NCBI RefSeq assembly: GCF_001612985.1 | Contig: NZ_BDBM01000018.1 | Span: forward strand, 90,354 to 154,353 | Direction: 5' to 3' | Length of the DNA: 64,000 nucleotides | Source: Nocardia gamkensis NBRC 108242 | GTDB taxonomy: Bacteria > Actinomycetota > Actinomycetes > Mycobacteriales > Mycobacteriaceae | In this document: piece after piece, positions 1 through 8,627 of the stretch | Numbering within the stretch: position 1 is the stretch's first letter | Layout of the letters: every line of letters starts with the position of its first letter | Program-made: the position numbers and the translations under genes | The notes under the pieces: model-generated | The model's database searches: none | What the model was told of the DNA's origin: nothing | What the model saw: the letters and a program-made list of their open reading frames with translations, nothing else

Positions 1-2
1 CA

Positions 3-434
3 ACGGCATCCGATCGATCCGCCACCCCCGTCGTGGATACCGAGACCGAATTCGGCGGACGACTCGACCGCGAGTCCGTTCTCTGGCTGACCACCATCGG
101 CCCCACCGACACCCCGCAGCCGAACCCCGTCTGGTTCCAGTGGCGCGACGGCGAGTTCCCGATCTTCAGCAAGCCCGGCCAGCCGAAGGTGCGCAACATC
201 CAGCGCAATCCCCGGGTCTCGCTGAACCTCGACAGCACCGAACACGGCGGCGACGTCGTCGTGCTCACCGGCACGGCGCGCGTGGTCGAGGAACGCCCCG
301 GCGCGGACGAGATCGACGCGTTCACGAAGAAGTACGCCGACGGCCTGCGCTCGATCGACCTGACCGACGAGCAGTTCTACGCCGAGTACTCGGTCGTGCT
401 GCGCGTCACCCCGGACCGGCTGCGCGGATTCTGA
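3..434 (+). CDS. PPOX-class F420-dependent oxidoreductase family protein (5' end uncertain)
   Basis: A small split-barrel flavin/deazaflavin-binding protein of the pyridoxamine-phosphate-oxidase superfamily. It resembles the roughly 130-residue Rv3369-type subfamily (TIGR03667), whose members use F420 or FMN to reduce unidentified substrates. From a GTG at 33 it gives 133 residues. Early hallmarks are VLWLTTIG followed by PNPVWFQW, then the KVRNI-x-NPRVSLN segment typical of the cofactor-binding strand pair. The frame stays open to the left edge of the window, so the true start may lie upstream; the 3' end is certain. The stop lies 5 bases before the next gene, suggesting cotranscription. The family assignment is by motif pattern; the cofactor (F420 versus FMN) cannot be told from the sequence. 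Confidence 0.75.
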   Translation, partial: TASDRSATPVVDTETEFGGRLDRESVLWLTTIGPTDTPQPNPVWFQWRDGEFPIFSKPGQPKVRNIQRNPRVSLNLDSTEHGGDVVVLTGTARVVEERPGADEIDAFTKKYADGLRSIDLTDEQFYAEYSVVLRVTPDRLRGF

Positions 435-439
435 TCCCC

Positions 440-1021
440 ATGATGTTCGAGCCGCCGCCGCCCACCGCCGCGTGGCGGCACCGCACCGCCCGCGAAGGAT
501 TCGAGGTGGCGTATTTCCGGGTCACCGAACTGGGTGTGCTGATCGACGGCTGCACGACGGCCGTCGAGGACGGCGCGGCATGGGTGGTGGACTACCGGAT
601 CGCGCTGGACACCGAATGGCGAACGTGCCGGGCCCAGGTGGGCGTGCGTAAACCGGGCGGCTGGAACACGCTGGTGCTGGAGTCCGACGGCGCGGGGTCC
701 TGGCTGCTGGACGGCATGCCCGCGCCACTGCTCGACGGCTGCCTGGACGTGGACTTGGAATCCTCCGCGCTGACCAACGCCCTCCCGGTGCACCGGTCGG
801 CGTGGGAGATCGGCGACGGCGCGGACGCCCCCGCGACCTACGTGTACGCCTCCGGCGCCGCGGTGGCCCGGTTGGAACAGCGCTACGTCCGCATCGCCGA
901 CGGCGCGCACGGACCGCGGTTCCACTACGACGCCCCCGAGTTCGACTTCACCTGCACCCTGGACTACGACAAGTCCGGCTTGGTGCTGGATTACCCGGGT
1001 ATCGCGGTCCGCGCCCACTGA
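440..1021 (+). CDS. putative glycolipid-binding domain protein
   Basis: A 193-residue cytosolic protein that matches my memory of the actinobacterial 'putative glycolipid-binding' family (PF06475). It has an N-terminal WRHRTAREGFE stretch, a Y-R-I-x-L-D-x-x-W-R-T-C core strand and a C-terminal YDxSGLVLDYPGIA motif. The biochemical function of the family is not established. Two ATGs lie in tandem at 440 and 443; I chose the first. No strong Shine-Dalgarno is visible and the gene follows the previous stop by only 5 bases, so translation is probably coupled. No signal peptide or membrane segment is present. The frame is also open upstream through the previous gene, but that extension is a shadow of it. 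Confidence 0.7.
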   Translation: MMFEPPPPTAAWRHRTAREGFEVAYFRVTELGVLIDGCTTAVEDGAAWVVDYRIALDTEWRTCRAQVGVRKPGGWNTLVLESDGAGSWLLDGMPAPLLDGCLDVDLESSALTNALPVHRSAWEIGDGADAPATYVYASGAAVARLEQRYVRIADGAHGPRFHYDAPEFDFTCTLDYDKSGLVLDYPGIAVRAH

Positions 1022-1068
1022 GCGCCCGGCGCGGCACGGCCTCGGTTATCCCGGATCCGGCCTGCGGT

Positions 1069-1082
1069 TAGGGTCGATACCG
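1069..1082 (+). promoter_or_regulatory. candidate -10 element for a leaderless transcript
   Basis: TAGGGT (a TANNNT -10 element) lies 8 bases before the ATG at 1083, and there is no purine-rich Shine-Dalgarno in between. This spacing would place the transcription start at or next to the start codon, as in the leaderless mRNAs common in Corynebacteriales. Inference from spacing only. Confidence 0.45.
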
Positions 1083-2012
1083 ATGAGAAGGCGGCAACAA
1101 CCGCCGTTGCCCAAGCGGCACGGCTTGGACCCGGCCCGGCTGCGACTACCGGAGCAGGGTCACTGGGCGACCATCCGGGACCACCTGGTGGAGCGCCTGC
1201 CCCGGGTGCCCGCGACGCGGATCGACGAACTGCTGCACGCGGGCGGCATAGTCGACCTCGACGGCCCCATCTCCCCCGACGCGGCGTACGTGCCCGGCGG
1301 CGCGGTCTGGTTCCACCGCGATCTGCCCGAGGAGACGTCGGTCCCGTTCGACATCCCCGTCGTGCATCGCGACGACGACCTGCTCGTGGTGGACAAACCG
1401 CACTTCCTGGCCACGATTCCGCGTGGTCAGCACATCTTGCAGACCGCGCTGGTGCGGCTGCGCCGGGAGCTGGACCTCCCCGACCTGATCCCGGCGCATC
1501 GGCTCGACCGCGTCACGGCGGGCCTGCTGCTGTTCGTGATCAACCCCGCCCGCCGCGGCGCGTACCAGACCATGTTCCACAAGCGCACCGTGCGCAAAGA
1601 GTACGAGGCGATCGCGCCGTTCGACCCCGCCCTCGAACTGCCCCGCGTGGTACGCAGCAGGATCATCAAGGAGAAGCAGGTGCTCGCCGCCCAGGAGGTG
1701 CCGGGCGAGCCCAACGCGGAAACCGAGATCGAACTGCTCGAGCACCGCGACGGCCTCGGCCGCTACCGGCTGCGCCCGCACACCGGCCGGACCCACCAGC
1801 TGCGCCTGCACATGAACAGCCTCGGCATCCCCATCCTCGGCGACGACTTCTACCCGGTGCTCACCGACAAGCCCGTCGACGACTTCACCAGGCCGCTCCA
1901 GTTGCTTGCCGCCTCGCTCGAGTTCACCGACCCGATCACTCGCGAACCGCGCCGCTTCGAGACCACGCGCACCTTGCAGGCCTGGACCGATCCACAGGGG
2001 TGGGCGGGCTGA
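1083..2012 (+). CDS. RluA-family rRNA/tRNA pseudouridine synthase
   Basis: A 309-residue pseudouridine synthase that isomerises uridine in structured RNA; the target (23S rRNA or tRNA) cannot be assigned. The diagnostic RluA motif HRLD occurs at residues 139-142, with Asp142 as the catalytic nucleophile, followed by the usual T-x-G-L-L-L-F. A KEYEAI strand and the RPHTGRTHQLRLH motif near residue 240 complete the fold. The last position before the LLL is normally Ser-Gly (TSG) and here is TAG, a mild variation. A preceding S4-like region (residues 20-90) is plausible but weak. No Shine-Dalgarno is seen; a -10 element 8 bases upstream suggests a leaderless message. Confidence 0.9.
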   Translation: MRRRQQPPLPKRHGLDPARLRLPEQGHWATIRDHLVERLPRVPATRIDELLHAGGIVDLDGPISPDAAYVPGGAVWFHRDLPEETSVPFDIPVVHRDDDLLVVDKPHFLATIPRGQHILQTALVRLRRELDLPDLIPAHRLDRVTAGLLLFVINPARRGAYQTMFHKRTVRKEYEAIAPFDPALELPRVVRSRIIKEKQVLAAQEVPGEPNAETEIELLEHRDGLGRYRLRPHTGRTHQLRLHMNSLGIPILGDDFYPVLTDKPVDDFTRPLQLLAASLEFTDPITREPRRFETTRTLQAWTDPQGWAG

Positions 2013-2055
2013 CGGCGCCCGGGATCACGCCGCACCCCTCGCTGGGCATCCTCGC

Positions 2056-2092
2056 CGACCGGGTGACGCCGGTCGCCCGCCTAAACGGCGGG
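2056..2092 (+). terminator. two tandem hairpins after the pseudouridine synthase gene
   Basis: A perfect 7-bp stem (CGACCGG/CCGGTCG, 2056-2075) is followed directly by a 6-bp stem (CCCGCC/GGCGGG, 2076-2092) in the 177-base gap downstream of the stop at 2012. There is no U-tract, so this is a possible GC-type terminator only. Confidence 0.35.
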
Positions 2093-2175
2093 GACTCCAG
2101 CGGACCGCCTCGGTGGCGAGAAGTGATCGATCCAGCGATGACCCCGCGATGCGTAGCGAAGCAGACATCGATTTG

Positions 2176-2189
2176 TAAACTTGGCCGAG
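2176..2189 (+). promoter_or_regulatory. candidate -10 element for a leaderless transcript
   Basis: TAAACT at 2176-2181 is followed by exactly 8 bases and the ATG at 2190, with no Shine-Dalgarno. The geometry is the same as upstream of the gene at 1083. A clear -35 is not visible. Confidence 0.45.
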
Positions 2190-2933
2190 ATGTCTGAGCC
2201 GGCTCTAGCAGCACCGCCCCGTCCACGCCACGAAGTGCACGCCTCCGTGGACGTCGCCGTCGTAGTGACCGTTCTGGCGGGCACCAATCTGATCGCGCAC
2301 TTCACCACCGCGTGGGCGAGCATCGTGACGGTGCCGGTCGCGGCGCTCGTCCTGCTCGCGCTGGTGCGCAGGCGCGGTCTCGGCTGGTCGGAACTGGGCC
2401 TTTCGCCCCGGCACTGGCGGCGGGGTTCGCGCTACGCGCTCGCCGCGGCAGCGCTGGTCCTCGCGGTCGTGGCGATCGGGGCGGCGCTACCGTTGACCCG
2501 GCCATTCTTCCTGGCAGATCGCTACGCGACCGTCTCCGGCGCGCTGATCGCCTCGATGATCGTCATCCCGCTGCAAACCGTGATACCGGAGGAGCTGGCC
2601 TTCCGCGGGGTGCTGCACGGCACACTGCTTCGCGCCTACGGTGCGCGGGGCGTCTTCGCGGCGGGCTCGCTCTTGTTCGGTCTCTGGCATATCGCGTCCT
2701 CCTTCGGTCTCACCTCGGGCAACCGCGGTCTCAGCGGCGTCGTCGGCGGCGGCGTCGCCGGACAGGTCATCGGGATCCTGCTCGCCGTCCTCGCGACAGC
2801 CGCGGCAGGCGTGGTGTTCACCTGGCTGCGCCAACGCAGTGGAAGCCTGCTCGCTCCGATCGCCCTGCACTGGTCGGTCAACGGCGCGGGAGCCTTGGCG
2901 GCCGCCATCGTGTGGCACACCACGCTGAGCTGA
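2190..2933 (+). CDS. CPBP-family intramembrane metalloprotease
   Basis: A polytopic membrane protein of 247 residues from the ATG at 2190 (a TTG at 2181 is possible but less likely). It belongs to the CPBP/Abi (CAAX-protease-like) family, PF02517. The signature EE-x3-R motif is present as E134-E135 through R139 in PEELAFRG. A second metal-site histidine sits in GLWHIA, and the C-terminal H-x3-N is in LHWSVNG. About seven hydrophobic segments are visible, the first at roughly residues 20-40. Members cleave or process prenylated or peptide substrates within the membrane, and bacterial roles include bacteriocin immunity and envelope maintenance. The neighbours give no hint of a substrate. Confidence 0.88.
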   Translation: MSEPALAAPPRPRHEVHASVDVAVVVTVLAGTNLIAHFTTAWASIVTVPVAALVLLALVRRRGLGWSELGLSPRHWRRGSRYALAAAALVLAVVAIGAALPLTRPFFLADRYATVSGALIASMIVIPLQTVIPEELAFRGVLHGTLLRAYGARGVFAAGSLLFGLWHIASSFGLTSGNRGLSGVVGGGVAGQVIGILLAVLATAAAGVVFTWLRQRSGSLLAPIALHWSVNGAGALAAAIVWHTTLS

Positions 2934-3380
2934 GTCTTTTCCAGCGCCTGCGGCGCTGGGTGTTCGGTCTCGCTTCGCTCGGAACCGGGAGTTGAGGTGC
3001 GCTGGCGCGGGAGGGTCGAAAATGCGGATCCGGGGCTTACGCAGGATCGGGTGATCGGTTCCGGCACGTTCGGTGGGAACACCGCGGCTGTCGGGTGTGT
3101 CGGTGTTCGGCTGAGGGATAGGGTGCGGAAGATTCCGTGTGTTTGCCAAGCGCCGATTCGAACTGAATTTCGACACGCGGAGGGCGCCGATGAAAGCGCC
3201 GCTCATCCGGATTTTCGAGCAAGGCCATGAATTTCGCCTGTTCGGCGTGTCGCCTTCGGCCCGGAGACCGTCACATTGACCACGAGCAGAGGTCGGTTTA
3301 GTCTCACTCCGATCACACATATGTTCGAGCACTCATGTCTCCACCACCCGACATGACACCTGCTCTTGGGAAGGCTCGCG
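2934..3380. other. non-coding gap
   Basis: This 447-base stretch holds no convincing gene; short open frames on both strands lack family resemblance and start signals. Near the left end is a compact hairpin, CCAGCGCC/GGCGCTGG at 2941-2959 with a 3-base loop, 7 bases after the protease stop, which may end that transcript. The right end must carry the promoter of the gene at 3381, and GGGAAGG at 3368-3374 is its ribosome-binding site. Nothing else recognisable was seen. Confidence 0.6.
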
Positions 3381-6278
3381 ATGCCCGACGAACCCTCGAA
3401 CAGTAGTTCCGAGATTGCCGCGCTGGCACAGCAAGTCGAGACCGCGCGCGGCAAATTGCCCCTGCAATTGGATCCGGCACTGTTGGAAGTGCTGTCCGAA
3501 CGCGAGATCACCGCGGAGCGCGAACTCGCGGAATGGATTCGTGCGCAGCGACGCAAGCAGCGGCGCCGGGAAATCGAGGCGGAGCTGGCCGCCGAGCAGC
3601 GTGATCGGAAGTCGGCGGCGGCGTTGCGCCGCTCGGAGGAAGCCGACGACCGCTGGCACCGGCGCGCGCTGGCGGCGCGACGGCGGGCCTCCAGCGAGGA
3701 CGCGCGCCTGGCGCAGCTCTACCGGCGGGCGGAGTGGTCGTCGCGCGCTTTGATCGCGGTCGTCGTCCTCGGCATGGTGTGGGCCGGGGTCAACGTGCAG
3801 CACAATCTGGTGCCCAGCGGCGACATGTCCGATCCGCTGTACTGGTTGAGCTACGGCATCGAGGCGATGATCTCGATCCCGATCATCACCATCATGGTCG
3901 CGGCCACGACCGCGGCGCGGTGGGGCCGCGAGCTGGCCCGCGGCAAGGTGCTCTTCTTCGAGGCGGCGCTGCTCGGCACCACCGTCGCGCTCAACACCGG
4001 ACCGCACCTCGCCGCGGGCGACCTCGGCCGCGCCGCCGAGTACGCCATCGCGCCGGTGATGGTCGGCGTCGTGATCTGGCTGCACGCCTGGGTGGCCGCG
4101 CGGTACGCGGTGCTGATCGACGGCGCGCCGGTGATCGAGCGCGACCGGCAGATGATCCGGGTCGACGCGCACCCTGCCGCGGGCACGCCGGATGGCGGCT
4201 TTCACACGCTCGACGCAGCGGCGAACGGCGGCCGGCTTCCGTGGGAAGAGACCAGCACCGCCCGCGTGAACGGCGGCCACGGTGAACACGACGCGGTGCT
4301 CGGAGTCCGAGCGGACCGGCTGGGCGACCCCGATGTGCATCATCGCGGACTCGACGCTCACCAGCGCTCCGCTCCGGTCGACCCGACCGGTGGTCACCGT
4401 GATGTCCGGCGCGACGAGTCCACCGGTTCGGACATCCCTGTCAGGCCCACCCATGGTCACCCCATCGATTCGCCGCACAACGGCCACTCGGTCAACGGTC
4501 ACCGATTCGAGCAGTCCGTGGCCGACCACGCGCCGGGCGCGTCGGCGAACCCCGTGAACGGCGAAGCGCGCATGCCCTCTCCCGCTTCCGCGGCCGACGA
4601 GCGTTCCACCAACAACTATGCGGTAGTCCCCAGCCCGAACGGTGCCACATTTCCGCAGGCCCCGACCGCCCGCCCGCTCCAGACCACAGTCAACGGCCAC
4701 ACTCCCGACCTCTCGGTGAACGGCCACACCGTCCGGCCGGTCGATGCGAAGCCCAGCGATTCCCCCGTCAACGGCAACGCGCACCACCTGCGCGTCAACG
4801 GACATACCGTCCATCCGGCCACCAACGGCCACACCGCCGACGGCAACGCCCAATCCGCGCAGATCAACGGACACACACTCCACCCGACCACCGACAGCCA
4901 CACCGTCGGATTCCCCGCCACCACCGGCCAAGCTGCTCCCGAGCAGGTCCCCAGCACTCCCAACGCCAACGGCCGCAACGTCGAGCGCCCCGGCGACAGC
5001 AACGCACACCCGTCGCAGATCAACGGAAACACTGTTCGACCGTCCGCCGACATCGCTGCTGCCCCTGCCAATGGCAATGCACTCTCCCCGCAGGCCGCCG
5101 ACAACCACACCGCCGGCGCCCCGGCCGAGACCAACGTGCAGCACTTGCGGGCCAACGGTGATCCGGTTCGGCCCACCCCCAACGGCCACACCGCCGCGTT
5201 CCTCGCGAACGGCGATGCTCCCCACGGGCAGATCACCGGCGTCCACGGCATCAACGGCCATACCATTGCCGCTCCCGCAGGCAATGGGCACAACGTCCGT
5301 CCGATCACCAACGGTCACACCACCGACATCAGTCCGCATCCTCTTCCGGTCGACAGGCACACCGCTTCCCTCGCCGCGGAAGACCACCTGGGCACCCACG
5401 CTGCCGACGAGAGTGCAACTCCGTCCGTTGTCAGCGGCCGAGAGGAGCCGTCCTCCGAGCCGGTCGCGTCGATCGACGATCGCGTCTCGGATGTCCGCAC
5501 CGACGTACACATGAGCCGAGCGGCCGACCCGGAAGCGGCACAGTCCTTCCCGGTCGCTGCCGAGCATGCCGCGATCACCGGAGCGGAAGCGTCTGCGCCC
5601 GTCAGCCGGAAGCCGCGTCTCGAACCCGCGCAGCCCGGTGCGGCCCAGCAGATCTCGCTGGATGACCTGCACGCCGGATTCGGTTTCGACGAGCGGTCGG
5701 CACGGGCGAATACCGCGACACCCCCGCACGCGAACCCCCATCCGAGCGAACATTCGATCGAGCGCGCACATCGCGGCGACGACGTGGCCCGGCACCCGCG
5801 CTCCACCGAACTCACCCGCACACCGCCCGCCGCCACCGCCGACACCGCCGCACAGGTGCATCCGAACGCCACCGCCCCGCGCGCGGCGAAACGCGGAAAG
5901 TCGACGTCCGCCGAGCAGAACGACCGCTCCGCCGACGCGGAGAGCGAACAACTGGCCCTCGAGGAAACCCCCCAGCCCACGCACCCGCGCGTCGAACCGA
6001 TGCCGATCCTCGATGCCGATGACGAGGACGACGAATTCCCCACCGAGCCGGAGGAAGCCGACACCGACGACGACGAGATCTCCGCGATCGCGCGGGCCAT
6101 CACCGACCGGCGCCTGTCCGCCCTGCCGATCGAGGAGGTCAGGGAGATCCTGACACTCGCCGATCAGGGCGGTTCGACCCCCGCCATCGCGAACGAACTC
6201 GGCGTCTCCCGCTCCGCGGTCACTCGCGTGCTGGACTCGGCGCTCAAAGTCCACCGCCCCTACGCGGCCATCGGCTGA
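3381..6278 (+). CDS. four-TM membrane protein with NGH-rich repeat region and C-terminal HTH
   Basis: A 965-residue protein I cannot place in a named family. Residues about 20-115 are charged and helical (many Glu/Arg, coiled-coil-like). Four membrane segments follow at about 125-141, 155-180, 190-208 and 220-245, an arrangement reminiscent of DUF2637/Spd-type plasmid-transfer proteins, though not clearly one. From about 365 to 650 the chain is low-complexity, with the tripeptide Asn-Gly-His recurring a dozen or more times, often as V/I/T-NGHT. Then comes an acidic linker (EDDEF, DTDDDE). Last is a helix-turn-helix at about 915-955 (STPAIANELGVSRSAVTRVL). The combination suggests a membrane-tethered DNA-binding protein. 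The start is fixed by GGGAAGG 6 bases before ATG 3381; a TTG at 3366 would overlap that site. Confidence 0.75.
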   Translation: MPDEPSNSSSEIAALAQQVETARGKLPLQLDPALLEVLSEREITAERELAEWIRAQRRKQRRREIEAELAAEQRDRKSAAALRRSEEADDRWHRRALAARRRASSEDARLAQLYRRAEWSSRALIAVVVLGMVWAGVNVQHNLVPSGDMSDPLYWLSYGIEAMISIPIITIMVAATTAARWGRELARGKVLFFEAALLGTTVALNTGPHLAAGDLGRAAEYAIAPVMVGVVIWLHAWVAARYAVLIDGAPVIERDRQMIRVDAHPAAGTPDGGFHTLDAAANGGRLPWEETSTARVNGGHGEHDAVLGVRADRLGDPDVHHRGLDAHQRSAPVDPTGGHRDVRRDESTGSDIPVRPTHGHPIDSPHNGHSVNGHRFEQSVADHAPGASANPVNGEARMPSPASAADERSTNNYAVVPSPNGATFPQAPTARPLQTTVNGHTPDLSVNGHTVRPVDAKPSDSPVNGNAHHLRVNGHTVHPATNGHTADGNAQSAQINGHTLHPTTDSHTVGFPATTGQAAPEQVPSTPNANGRNVERPGDSNAHPSQINGNTVRPSADIAAAPANGNALSPQAADNHTAGAPAETNVQHLRANGDPVRPTPNGHTAAFLANGDAPHGQITGVHGINGHTIAAPAGNGHNVRPITNGHTTDISPHPLPVDRHTASLAAEDHLGTHAADESATPSVVSGREEPSSEPVASIDDRVSDVRTDVHMSRAADPEAAQSFPVAAEHAAITGAEASAPVSRKPRLEPAQPGAAQQISLDDLHAGFGFDERSARANTATPPHANPHPSEHSIERAHRGDDVARHPRSTELTRTPPAATADTAAQVHPNATAPRAAKRGKSTSAEQNDRSADAESEQLALEETPQPTHPRVEPMPILDADDEDDEFPTEPEEADTDDDEISAIARAITDRRLSALPIEEVREILTLADQGGSTPAIANELGVSRSAVTRVLDSALKVHRPYAAIG

Positions 6279-6359
6279 GCGCCGCCCGACGGCCGGTCGC
6301 TTCGGCCCGCCGGAGTCGCGGGCGAGTTTCCTCCGACGACCTAGCACCGTTCCCCACCG

Positions 6360-6396
6360 AAAAAGCTGTGCACCCGGTGGATCCGGGTGCACAGCT
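6360..6396 (-). terminator. strong intrinsic terminator between convergent genes
   Basis: A perfect 14-bp stem (AGCTGTGCACCCGG at 6364-6377, complement at 6383-6396) has a 5-base loop. Read on the minus strand it runs into a T-tract (complement of AAAAA at 6360-6364), ideal for ending the MMPL transcript 35 bases after its stop. On the plus strand it may also help stop the gene ending at 6278. A smaller 6-bp hairpin follows at 6403-6417. Confidence 0.85.
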
Positions 6397-6430
6397 CTGT
6401 TCCGGGTGGATCACCCGTGCCCAGCGGCTC

Positions 6431-8584
6431 CTATTCCGATCGGCTCACGCCGACGGCGGGCTCCACGACGCGAGCGCCGGTTCCCGAACCTTCGGGCTTC
6501 TGATCACCATGACCCGGCCACCACGCCCTGTGCCCGATGATCGCCGTGAGCGCGGGCGTGAAGAACATGGCCATGACGAATGCCGCGATCGCGATACCCA
6601 CCGAGATGGCGAAGCCCATCTGCGCGAGCACGTTGTTACCCGCCAGCATCATCGACGCGAACGTTCCCGCCAGGATCACGCCGGCCGCCGCGATGGTGGG
6701 TCCGGTGTGCCGCAGAGCCAGTGCCGCGGCCTGTTTCGGCTCGTTGCCCTCGCGGGCCTCTTCCCGCAGCCGGGCGACCATGAGGATGTTGTAGTCGGTG
6801 CCCAGCGCGACCACGAACAGGTACATGATCACCGGCAGCGTGAAGATCAAGCCGGTCTCGCCCCGGAAGTGCTGGAACACCAGCACCGCGGCGCCGAGCG
6901 TGGCGGCGAAGCCGAGGAACACCGAGGCCATCAGATACCACGGCGCGACCAGACTGCGCAGCAACAACCCGAGCACGATCATGATCAGGATCGCCGCCAC
7001 CGGGAAGACGATCGCGTAATCCCGCGCCATCGCGTCCTGGAAATCGACGAACACCGAGGTCAAACCGCCGACCGCGGCGGTCGTACCTGCGGGCGCCGCG
7101 GAGTGCGCGGTGTCGCGCAGCGGCCCCTTGACGGTGTCCAGCGCGGAATCCGACTCCGGCGCGGCATTCAGCGTCACCGCGAAGTCGGCGATCGTCTTGT
7201 CCGCGGACAACTTCGGCTCGGCCACCTGTCCCACACCGGGCACACCGGCCAACTCGTTGCGGTAGGCGGTGAGCTGCTCGGCGGTCAACGCACCGTCGGA
7301 TCGCAACAGGACATCCGAAGGCTGGGTCGTCCCGGCGGGCAATCCCTTGACCAATTCCTTGCTGTAGACGACGGATTCCGACGCCTCCGAGGTCGATCCG
7401 GAGCTGAGATCGAAGGTGGGGTGGAAGCCGAGGGCGAAGATCCCCAGCACCACCAGCACACCGCCGGAGGCCACGGCGAACACAGCGGGCCGACGACCGA
7501 GCGCGTTGCCGAGGGCGGTGAACCGCGCGCCCTTCGGTTCGGTGCGCCACGCCTTGGACGGCCAGAACACCTTGGTGCCCAGCAGCGAGACCACCGCAGG
7601 AACCAGCGTCAGCCCCGCCGCCAGCGCGATCGCCACCGCGATCGCCAGTGCCGGGCCCATGGCGCGGAACATGCCGAGCGTGGACAGCACCAGCGCCATG
7701 AACGCGATGATCACCGCGCCCGCCGCGGACGTGATCGCCTCGCCCACCCGGGTGACGGCGCTGACCATGGCGGTTTTCGGATCCTCGCCCGCACGCAGCC
7801 GTTCGCGGTAGCGGAACATCAGGAACAGGATGTAGTCGGTGCCGACACCGAACAGCACGACCACCAGGATGGCACTGATCGATGCGTCGATCTCCAGGTC
7901 GAAGGCCTTGGCCACCACGGCGATCAATCCGTTGACCATGCTGGAGACCGCCCCGATCACGACGATCGGCAGCAACGCGATCACCGGGCTGCGGAAGATG
8001 ATCAGCAACAGCACAAGGATCAGCACGACGGTGGCGATGCCGATGATGGCCATGCCCTTGTCGCCGGATTCGCGCTGGTCCAGCACCTGCGCCGCCTGGC
8101 CGGTGATGCCCGCCTTCAGTTCGGTGTCGCCGACGCGCTCGGTCAGCTTGGCTCGCAGCGCCTTGACCGCCTCGCCTTGGGTGGTGTCGTTCGGATTGGT
8201 CACCTTCGTCATCTGCACCGCGATGATCTGGATCAGGCGGTTCTCCGACGGCGGCGTCGGTTGCATGCCGATGACGTCCTTGATCTGCGCGTTACGCAGG
8301 TCGTTGCCGATCGACACGACCGAAGCCGCGTCCGCGTCGGTCAACGGCGTGCCGTCCTCGCGGGCGAACACGATGATCGCCGCGGGAGCTGAGCTGTCCG
8401 GGAAAGCTTTCTGCTGTAGCTCCAATGCCTGAATGGACTCGTAATGGGAAGGCAGGAAGGCGGATTGGTCTGTCGTTGATTTGAGTTCCGGCGCCGCGGC
8501 CACCACCGCGATGGTGAGCAGCAGCCACAGGCCGATCACCTTCCACGGATTGTGGACGACCACGGCCCCCAGTCGTGCGAACAT
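6431..8584 (-). CDS. MMPL-family RND transporter
   Basis: A 717-residue membrane transporter of the MmpL/ActII-3 type, proton-driven exporters of lipids, siderophores or drugs across the inner membrane. It shows the duplicated layout expected: an N-terminal TM helix (residues about 14-32), a large periplasmic domain (about 40-180), TM helices 2-6 (about 180-350), a second periplasmic domain (about 370-530), and TM helices 7-12. The MMPL-type segment with GTDYILFLMFRYRERL in the first half is mirrored by GTDYNILMVARLREE in the second; these carry the Asp-Tyr pairs used for proton relay. The start at 8584 is supported by GGAAAGGA about 10 bases upstream; an open frame runs further but overlaps the upstream gene. 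It sits 43 bases after the EXLDI-like gene, in one operon with it. Confidence 0.93.
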   Translation of the reverse strand: MFARLGAVVVHNPWKVIGLWLLLTIAVVAAAPELKSTTDQSAFLPSHYESIQALELQQKAFPDSSAPAAIIVFAREDGTPLTDADAASVVSIGNDLRNAQIKDVIGMQPTPPSENRLIQIIAVQMTKVTNPNDTTQGEAVKALRAKLTERVGDTELKAGITGQAAQVLDQRESGDKGMAIIGIATVVLILVLLLIIFRSPVIALLPIVVIGAVSSMVNGLIAVVAKAFDLEIDASISAILVVVLFGVGTDYILFLMFRYRERLRAGEDPKTAMVSAVTRVGEAITSAAGAVIIAFMALVLSTLGMFRAMGPALAIAVAIALAAGLTLVPAVVSLLGTKVFWPSKAWRTEPKGARFTALGNALGRRPAVFAVASGGVLVVLGIFALGFHPTFDLSSGSTSEASESVVYSKELVKGLPAGTTQPSDVLLRSDGALTAEQLTAYRNELAGVPGVGQVAEPKLSADKTIADFAVTLNAAPESDSALDTVKGPLRDTAHSAAPAGTTAAVGGLTSVFVDFQDAMARDYAIVFPVAAILIMIVLGLLLRSLVAPWYLMASVFLGFAATLGAAVLVFQHFRGETGLIFTLPVIMYLFVVALGTDYNILMVARLREEAREGNEPKQAAALALRHTGPTIAAAGVILAGTFASMMLAGNNVLAQMGFAISVGIAIAAFVMAMFFTPALTAIIGHRAWWPGHGDQKPEGSGTGARVVEPAVGVSRSE

Positions 8585-8627
8585 CTGCGAAGAGATCCTT
8601 TCCGGAATCGCCGAAAGCGGCGGTGTC

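Noticed and set aside
3333..6392. A 1019-residue open frame on the minus strand opposite the NGH-repeat protein
   Set aside because: It is an antisense shadow produced by codon bias in GC-rich DNA; no family resemblance, no start signal, and the plus-strand product has membrane and HTH domains.
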